Positions 7,500 through 10,000 of a DNA stretch of 10,000 nucleotides are shown here, in pieces (the first letter of the stretch is position 1; every line of letters begins with the position of its first letter). Under the pieces are notes generated by a model. That model saw only the letters and a program-made list of their open reading frames with translations, did no database searches and was not told where the DNA came from. Made by a program: the position numbers and the translations under genes. Source of the stretch: Botryococcus braunii (lineage: Eukaryota; Chlorophyta; Trebouxiophyceae). Location of the stretch: the NCBI GenBank assembly GCA_002005505.1, contig KV908447.1, forward strand, positions 421,337 to 431,336, read 5' to 3'.

Positions 7500-7662
7500 A
7501 CTATTGTACATCTCCCATTCTTTCTGGAATTTGCCATGCGCAAGTCCTGTTCATACGATTAGCAAGCTATGCACCTGCCGGCAAGCATTCCTTGTACATG
7601 TCATGGGACGCTGTTGCAATTCCTGTCTGGCCCTTTTCTGTCTCCTCCTCGTCAGTTGCCCG
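7500..7662. other. Unassigned spacer
   Basis: No recognisable gene or repeat. The plus-strand frame here leads into the Cys-Val repeat artefact downstream and is not credible as a gene. Confidence 0.4.
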
Positions 7663-7748
7663 CCCCCCCCCCCACTCTCTCTTTCTCTCTGTCTGTGTGT
7701 GCGCGTATGTGCACTTTGTGTCTGTGGGGTTGGGCGGTGTGTGCGTGT

Positions 7749-7786
<38 letters not shown>

Positions 7787-7849
7787 TGTGTGTTTTTGTG
7801 TGCATGTGTGTTTGAGTGTACATAGAATGTGGGGGGGTTGTGTCTGTGC

Positions 7850-7932
<83 letters not shown>
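7663..7932. repeat. C11-(CT)-(GT)n compound microsatellite
   Basis: Eleven Cs (7663-7673) lead into CT-rich sequence (7676-7692), then irregular TG/GT, a clean GT run (7749-7785), a short less repetitive bridge (7786-7848), a GC/GT block with CGCGCGCG near 7869-7876, and a clean GT run to about 7932. The order of homopolymer, CT and GT repeats the layout of the array at 7166-7295. Confidence 0.94.
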
Positions 7933-7933
<1 letters not shown>

Positions 7934-7986
7934 CTGTCTGTGTCAGTGCGGGTGCATGTTCTGTACACGTGTGCGCGCTCAGGTCA

Positions 7987-8048
7987 GCGCGTGCGCCCGC
8001 GCGCGCGCGTGTGTGTGTGCGCGCCCGCGCGCCCGTGCGCGCACACGC
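7987..8048. repeat. Alternating GC/GT tract (Z-DNA-prone)
   Basis: Blocks of alternating purine and pyrimidine dominated by GC, including CGCGCGCGCGTGTGTGTGTG, continue almost without break to GCGCACACGC at 8039-8048. Alternating GC/GT tracts of this length are known to favour left-handed DNA under supercoiling. That property is established for such sequences; any role here is inference. Confidence 0.85.
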
Positions 8049-8053
8049 TTTTG

Positions 8054-8168
8054 CTGCACTTTTTCTCCCTCACCCTCTCCCTTCAGCCCTCCCTTCTCCT
8101 CTCCCTTCTCTGCCTCGGCCTACTTATTTCTCCCTGCCTCTCTCGCTCCCTCCCTCCCTCACTTCCGA
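8054..8168 (+). repeat. Polypyrimidine-rich tract
   Basis: About 115 bases are strongly enriched for C and T (CTCCCTCACCCTCTCCC, CCCTCCCTTCTCCTCTCCC, then CGCTCCCTCCCTCCCTC). It follows the Z-prone GC/GT tract directly. It could act as a polypyrimidine tract ahead of a downstream acceptor or be decayed CT microsatellite. Confidence 0.75.
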
Positions 8169-8330
8169 AGATTTATTTGAAGTACATCGCACATATTTCC
8201 TTACGTTCTCCCCAGCCTGCCCACTCCTATCTCAGCCAATCATCCACAGGGTGAATTCCGTGGTCTGAGGGTGCCTGGGAGTGGAGGGGTGTACAGCCAG
8301 TCATAAGCGGGACGAGTGTACTGCCCACAG

Positions 8331-8539
8331 GAGCCGCGAAGGTACGGGCGGCTGCCGCGCATGCCCTCACTGCCCTAGTGCTGGCAGACAAGAGTGGCAC
8401 AGCAGTAGGGGCATGGCGTTCCTTTCTGATGGCGCAAACATCGGCTCTTCTGGACAAGGCTGGGCAGGCATCCGATCCCGCCTTGCCACGGGCCTTTGCG
8501 GAGGCTTTGCGGTCGGTTTTCCATCTCTTGAAATTTTGA
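8331..8539 (+). CDS. Candidate exon, Ala/Leu-rich helical segment, unrecognised
   Basis: A + strand frame without a useful ATG is open from 8255 to the TGA at 8537-8539. From CCCACAG| (8324-8330) onward it reads AAKVRAAAHALTALVLADKS, then AVGAWRSFLMAQTSALLDKA, then PALPRAFAEALRSVFHLL: about 65 residues that look like several amphipathic helices, with almost every third base C or G. This is the most protein-like unassigned stretch in the window. The right border is unclear: no strong donor precedes the TGA, though GCGAAG|GTACGG near 8340/8341 is donor-like early in the frame. It may be a last exon ending at 8539. HEAT or ARM-like solenoids look like this, but no family is claimed. Confidence 0.42.
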
Positions 8540-8683
8540 CATTTTTCTTGTTGCTGTCTCCAGTACTGTCAGTCCAAGGGCGGTCCCTCCTACCTGCCAG
8601 CTGATGTGGCATCTCGTGTGCTGCCGGACTGGTGGTCTACACTCGTTTAGCCTAGGCAACTGCTGAATCACCCGTGAATAGTA

Positions 8684-8770
8684 GGGAGGTGCAGGGGGTC
8701 CGGGACACCCAATTGGGAGGGGGACTTTCGGGAGGTCCAGGGGGTCTGGGACGCATAACTAGGAGGGGGT
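8684..8770 (+). repeat. Imperfect 46-bp tandem duplication
   Basis: Two units start at 8684 and 8730. Both run GGGAGGT(G/C)CAGGGGGTC(C/T)GGGAC and end in AGGAGGGGGT-like sequence after a diverged middle. The divergence suggests an old duplication. It is G-rich on the + strand. Confidence 0.75.
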
Positions 8771-9086
8771 CTCCCAATATAAGCAGGATTTCAAAGTGAT
8801 GTAAGGGAGGGGATCCAAGAGTTGATGGTGTCATATCTATGGGAGATTCGAGTTGGTGGGAGAATGAACAATTGAATGTCACAAGTTACCCGTCATGACG
8901 ATTTGATGTGCCTGTAACCCAACTTGCTTAGGCAATAGTCCATAGGTGAGACTCCAAAGAGTTTATGTGCAAGTAGCAGCTGACAGTTGGTGTGCAAGGA
9001 GCCACTCCCATGGTGTGACATTGTCTAATGGGTGTGAGGGCGAGGGGCTCGAGCCCTGCAAAAAATAAATCGGGAGGGATCCACTT
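8771..9086. other. Unassigned, probably intronic or intergenic
   Basis: No recognisable repeat, RNA gene or coding domain. Frames on both strands are short and the composition is neutral. Confidence 0.45.
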
Positions 9087-9180
9087 CTTTACCACAATTT
9101 TTAGGGTCCCCTTGTTATGTCATGCACAGGCAACTCTTTACCACTTTTTTTAGGGTCCCCTTGTTATGTCATGCACAGGC
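9087..9180 (+). repeat. 49-bp tandem duplication
   Basis: CTTTACCAC...TTTTTAGGGTCCCC and TTGTTATGTCATGCACAGGC occur at 9087-9131 and again at 9136-9180, with two differences in 45 positions. Each unit contains a T-rich stretch followed by TTTAG and, later, CACAG, so each could supply a 3' splice acceptor. The near identity shows a recent event. Confidence 0.9.
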
Positions 9181-9303
9181 GAATGCAGATTGCATGCCCA
9201 GACATCAAGTCTGTGGGACAGCTGATGGCATGGGCGGGGGATGCGGGACCGAGCAGGGGGGCATTCATTCTTCTGGCAGCCACAGCACTGTCTCACCTAC
9301 CAG
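9179..9303 (+). CDS. Candidate internal exon, unrecognised
   Basis: After CACAG (9174-9178) the + strand frame gives MQIACPDIKSVGQLMAWAGD, then GAFILLAATALSHLP. It meets CTACCAG|GTGAAG (9303/9304), a near-consensus 5' splice site, in phase 1. The second half is hydrophobic and helical. The frame is open from 9117 to 9371 but includes the duplicated repeat upstream, so the exon reading starting inside or after the second unit is preferred. The acceptor could also be the AG at 9187-9188 or 9200-9201. No family is recognised. Confidence 0.33.
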
Positions 9304-9541
9304 GTGAAGGACTGTACTTGAAGATCGTCCTTCTTGGTCTACATGATAAAATCCGCTCGCAGAATTGGTAAACTTCAGAACGCTTACTTGCATTCAAGTC
9401 CCCTCATGGAATGAGCGACTTAGAAAGTTTTGCTTTCATCCCCTGCTTTGGGCTCGAGTAGATCCACATACTCACTGTTCCCTAGCCACCCTGGTCAGTC
9501 AACTGTCTGTATGGCATCCTGTGTTGGCCCCGCCGTCCACA

Positions 9542-9545
<4 letters not shown>

Positions 9546-9634
<89 letters not shown>
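9546..9634. repeat. (CA)n microsatellite
   Basis: About 89 bp of uninterrupted CA dinucleotides, preceded by a short GCGC (9542-9545). The opposite strand reads GT. Two flanking + strand frames read His-Thr through it, which is an artefact. Confidence 0.97.
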
Positions 9635-9636
<2 letters not shown>

Positions 9637-9755
9637 CGGGTGCTTTGGGGTGATGGGAGGGAAACGGCGGCCCCAGTAGCAGCATGCTTCCCCACCCACA
9701 AGATGGGGGAGCTTCACGAGAATGGGAGATACGCCCCCAAGAGGAATATCAGTGA

Positions 9756-10000
9756 AGTGTCAGGTCGCATTGGTCAGGCAACGTGGCTCGCAGCACGCCT
9801 GGAGCTGTACATTTGAGGGAAGTTGTGCAGCCTCCTCTCCCCACCAAAGCCGGAGGCTCGGCATCAAGTTCTCCTTTCTCCAAGCTAGGCTGGTCCTCCA
9901 AGCCGGCCCCATCTGGTCCCCAGGGGCTCCCACAGTCCCCCGGCCTTGTTGGACTGCTCCCTGGGGACTCCGCATCTCCACCATCCTCTGTGGCCAGCAG
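9756..10000 (+). CDS. Candidate exon, Ser/Pro-rich, runs off the window
   Basis: One + strand frame is open from after the TGA at 9753 to the last base. From about 9810 it reads LREVVQPPLPTKAGGSASSS, then LGWSSKPAPSGPQG and GDSASPPSSVAS, a Ser/Pro/Gly-rich composition common in disordered protein regions. Possible acceptors are AG at 9762-9763, 9775-9776 and 9791-9792. A second + strand frame just upstream (about 9684-9813) reads KMGELHENGRYAPKRNISEV and stops at TGA 9814-9816, so which frame is used near the left border is unresolved. The minus strand is also open here (9760-9984). No family is recognised, and no right end is visible. Confidence 0.28.

Noticed and set aside
9365..9816. Two + strand frames of 104 and 128 codons and minus-strand frames through the CA array
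   Set aside because: The core is translated CA repeat. Only the part right of about 9684 was considered further, as a possible exon region.

Overview
The window looks like nuclear DNA from a large-genome eukaryote. It holds no bacterial-style operons. Long dinucleotide arrays (GA, GT, CT, CA), homopolymer G/C runs, two non-LTR retrotransposons (LINEs) and short exon-like islands with AG...GT borders fill it. Species cannot be fixed from the sequence. A charophyte or other green-lineage alga with a repeat-rich genome is a hunch only, and an invertebrate is not excluded.

Layout. Positions 1-2000 are repeat-dominated: a GA array (107-324), a perfect 10-bp hairpin (627-648), five 31-bp tandem repeats capped by an inverted copy (1063-1246), G-runs (1336-1400) and a GT/GA array (1569-1886). 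Positions about 2026-5160 are a nest of retroelements. On the + strand is a frameshifted relic of the C-terminal part of a LINE polyprotein (about 2026-2596). It is interrupted by a younger minus-strand LINE (2597-4952) with an uninterrupted reverse transcriptase frame and an (AAGG/CCTT)n tail. Directly upstream of the 5'-truncated end of that element lies a second, 123-bp copy of the same family's 3' end (4953-5075), head to tail. The relic frame then appears to resume at 5076.

Positions 5321-5435 carry a small array of GGTACA..TGTACC palindromes. From about 5660 to the right edge the + strand contains several short open stretches that read like exons: 5664-5773, 6046-6210, 6497-6681, 7399-7489, 8331-8539, 9179-9303 and about 9756-10000. 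Several are helical and Ala/Leu-rich, and several are bordered by plausible splice signals. They may be pieces of one + strand gene with microsatellite-filled introns, but phases could not be joined throughout and no family was recognised. CT/GT, GT/GC, polypyrimidine and CA arrays separate them.

The only confidently identified coding function is the LINE reverse transcriptase. The most unusual structures are the head-to-tail LINE tandem nested in an opposing LINE relic, the palindromic array, and the 31-bp array ending in its own inverted copy.
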